Part shown: positions 63,529 through 64,000 of the stretch, in pieces | Position numbering within the stretch: position 1 is the first letter of the stretch | Layout of the letters: each line of letters starts with the position of its first letter | From: CAYXTI01 sp964468495 | GTDB lineage: Bacteria > Pseudomonadota > Alphaproteobacteria > Rickettsiales > Rickettsiaceae | Direction: 5' to 3' | Assembly (NCBI GenBank): GCA_964468495.1 | Contig: CAYXTI010000016.1 | Location: 138,779-202,778, forward strand | Length of the DNA stretch: 64,000 bases | Notes under the pieces: generated by a model | The model's database searches: none | What the model was told of the DNA's origin: nothing | Seen by the model: the letters and a program-made list of their open reading frames with translations, nothing else | Translations under genes and position numbers: made by a program

Positions 63529-64000
63529 ATGGCTGCAAACAAACACAAAAACAAACACAAAAACAAAAACAAAAACAAAAACAAAAATTTAAATAAAAAT
63601 AGTTTTAAGCAGCACCAACAAAATCAATTAGCTACAAAAAATAGTCAAGCTCAATTAGATATAAAAGATAGCAAAACTAAATTAGCTACAGAAAATAAAC
63701 CAACTCAATTAGCTGTTGAAAATACACCAGTAAATATTACCGATGGAAAAGAACAAAGTTTTGTTGATAACGATAATTTATCCAATAGTAATGATACAAA
63801 TTCTCAAATTTCTGAATTTGAAGATATTTCTGACTTAACTTCTGAAATTGCTTCTACTAATGACACAAATTCTCAAATTTCTGAATCTCAAGATGAAAAA
63901 TTAGAAATTGAAGAGATACGAAATGAAAAATTAGCTGCTCTTTTAGAAGAAGAAGACTTAGCTGCTATTGAAGATAAACCACTAGATATGACCGATGGAA
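63529..64000 (+). CDS. Polybasic, repetitive hypothetical protein, C-terminus outside window
   Basis: The frame starts at ATG 63529 after AAAGGAG and is open for 157 codons to the end of the window. Residues 4-23 are an alternating Lys/Asn or Lys/His run ('NKHKNKHKNKNKNKNK'), encoded by tandem copies of AAACAC and AAAAAC. Then come imperfect repeats built on 'QLAT', 'KLAT', 'QLAV', two exact copies of 'NDTNSQISE', and 'PVNITDG' and 'PLDMTDG' in an increasingly acidic part. There is no signal peptide. Low-complexity, charged, repetitive and expressed from a clear ribosome binding site, it could be a secreted effector, nucleic-acid-binding or surface protein. I do not recognise a family. Confidence 0.7.
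   Translation, partial: MAANKHKNKHKNKNKNKNKNLNKNSFKQHQQNQLATKNSQAQLDIKDSKTKLATENKPTQLAVENTPVNITDGKEQSFVDNDNLSNSNDTNSQISEFEDISDLTSEIASTNDTNSQISESQDEKLEIEEIRNEKLAALLEEEDLAAIEDKPLDMTDG

Overview
The window is a strongly AT-rich bacterial chromosome segment. Its gene content points to an intracellular alphaproteobacterium of the order Rickettsiales. It has a Tlc-type ATP/ADP translocase, a VirB2 (TrbC family) pilin subunit of a type IV secretion system, a class I lysyl-tRNA synthetase, the NtrY/NtrX pair, the lepB-rnc-era order, Coq7, DUF2155 and the SDHAF4-like DUF1674 family, an ankyrin-repeat protein and a biotin importer BioY. It also carries many flagellar genes (flgH, flgA, flgG, flgF, fliL, fliM, a DUF6468 gene, motE, fliR, fliJ, fliI, an FlbD-like activator). 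That excludes a typical Rickettsia, Ehrlichia or Anaplasma and suggests a flagellated lineage such as Midichloriaceae or a relative; the family assignment is inference.

Layout. 0-14 kb: the 3' end of mreC, ubiD (+), then a long leftward run: era, rnc, lepB, a YhhQ-like transporter, a DUF2155 protein, plsC, an RluC/D pseudouridine synthase, ctaA, a polyprenyl diphosphate synthase, a DUF2125-like envelope protein and tlc. 14-34 kb: a non-coding stretch with inverted repeats, yebC, rpmB-rpmE, flbD-like, ygfZ, an orphan ABC ATPase, grxD, nth, an esterase, glyA, ptrB, an unannotated 51-residue gene, a gamma-carbonic-anhydrase-like protein, coq7, dsbB, lysK, ruvC and an RND pump with its fusion protein. 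34-42 kb: virB2, tRNA-Asn, tRNA-Pro, then two divergent flagellar clusters (flgH-flgA-flgG-flgF leftward; fliL-fliM-DUF6468-motE rightward). The rightward one runs by overlapping codons into a tiny ccmD-like gene and ccmE. 42-64 kb: a pentapeptide-repeat protein, ntrX, ntrY, rnhB, an SDHAF4-like gene, an ankyrin protein with near-identical 111-bp repeats, an Asn-rich orphan, fliR, an amino-acid ABC permease and ATPase, two PCuAC copper-chaperone paralogues, an MsbA-like exporter, cyaY, bioY, fliJ-tfoX-like-fliI, a degenerate-GGDEF/EAL protein, ubiK, and the start of a repetitive polybasic protein that leaves the window.

The genes fit a motile, host-dependent, aerobically respiring cell. Ubiquinone (ubiD, ispB-like, coq7, ubiK), heme a (ctaA), cytochrome c maturation (ccmD/E), copper delivery to oxidase (PCuAC), Fe-S and respiratory-complex assembly (grxD, cyaY, ygfZ, SDHAF4) serve respiration. 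Tlc, BioY and the amino-acid ABC genes import host metabolites. VirB2, the ankyrin protein and possibly the two low-complexity orphans face the host. Regulation is represented by NtrY/NtrX, with an NtrX that lacks the sigma-54 contact loop, by an FlbD-like protein that keeps it, and by a c-di-GMP phosphodiesterase candidate. I found no CRISPR array, no transposase and no prophage. I did not find one self-contained unknown system. The strongest novel leads are the C-terminal repetitive polybasic protein, the diverged PCuAC pair, the structured non-coding region at 14.43-14.64 kb, and several small genes easily missed by automatic annotation.
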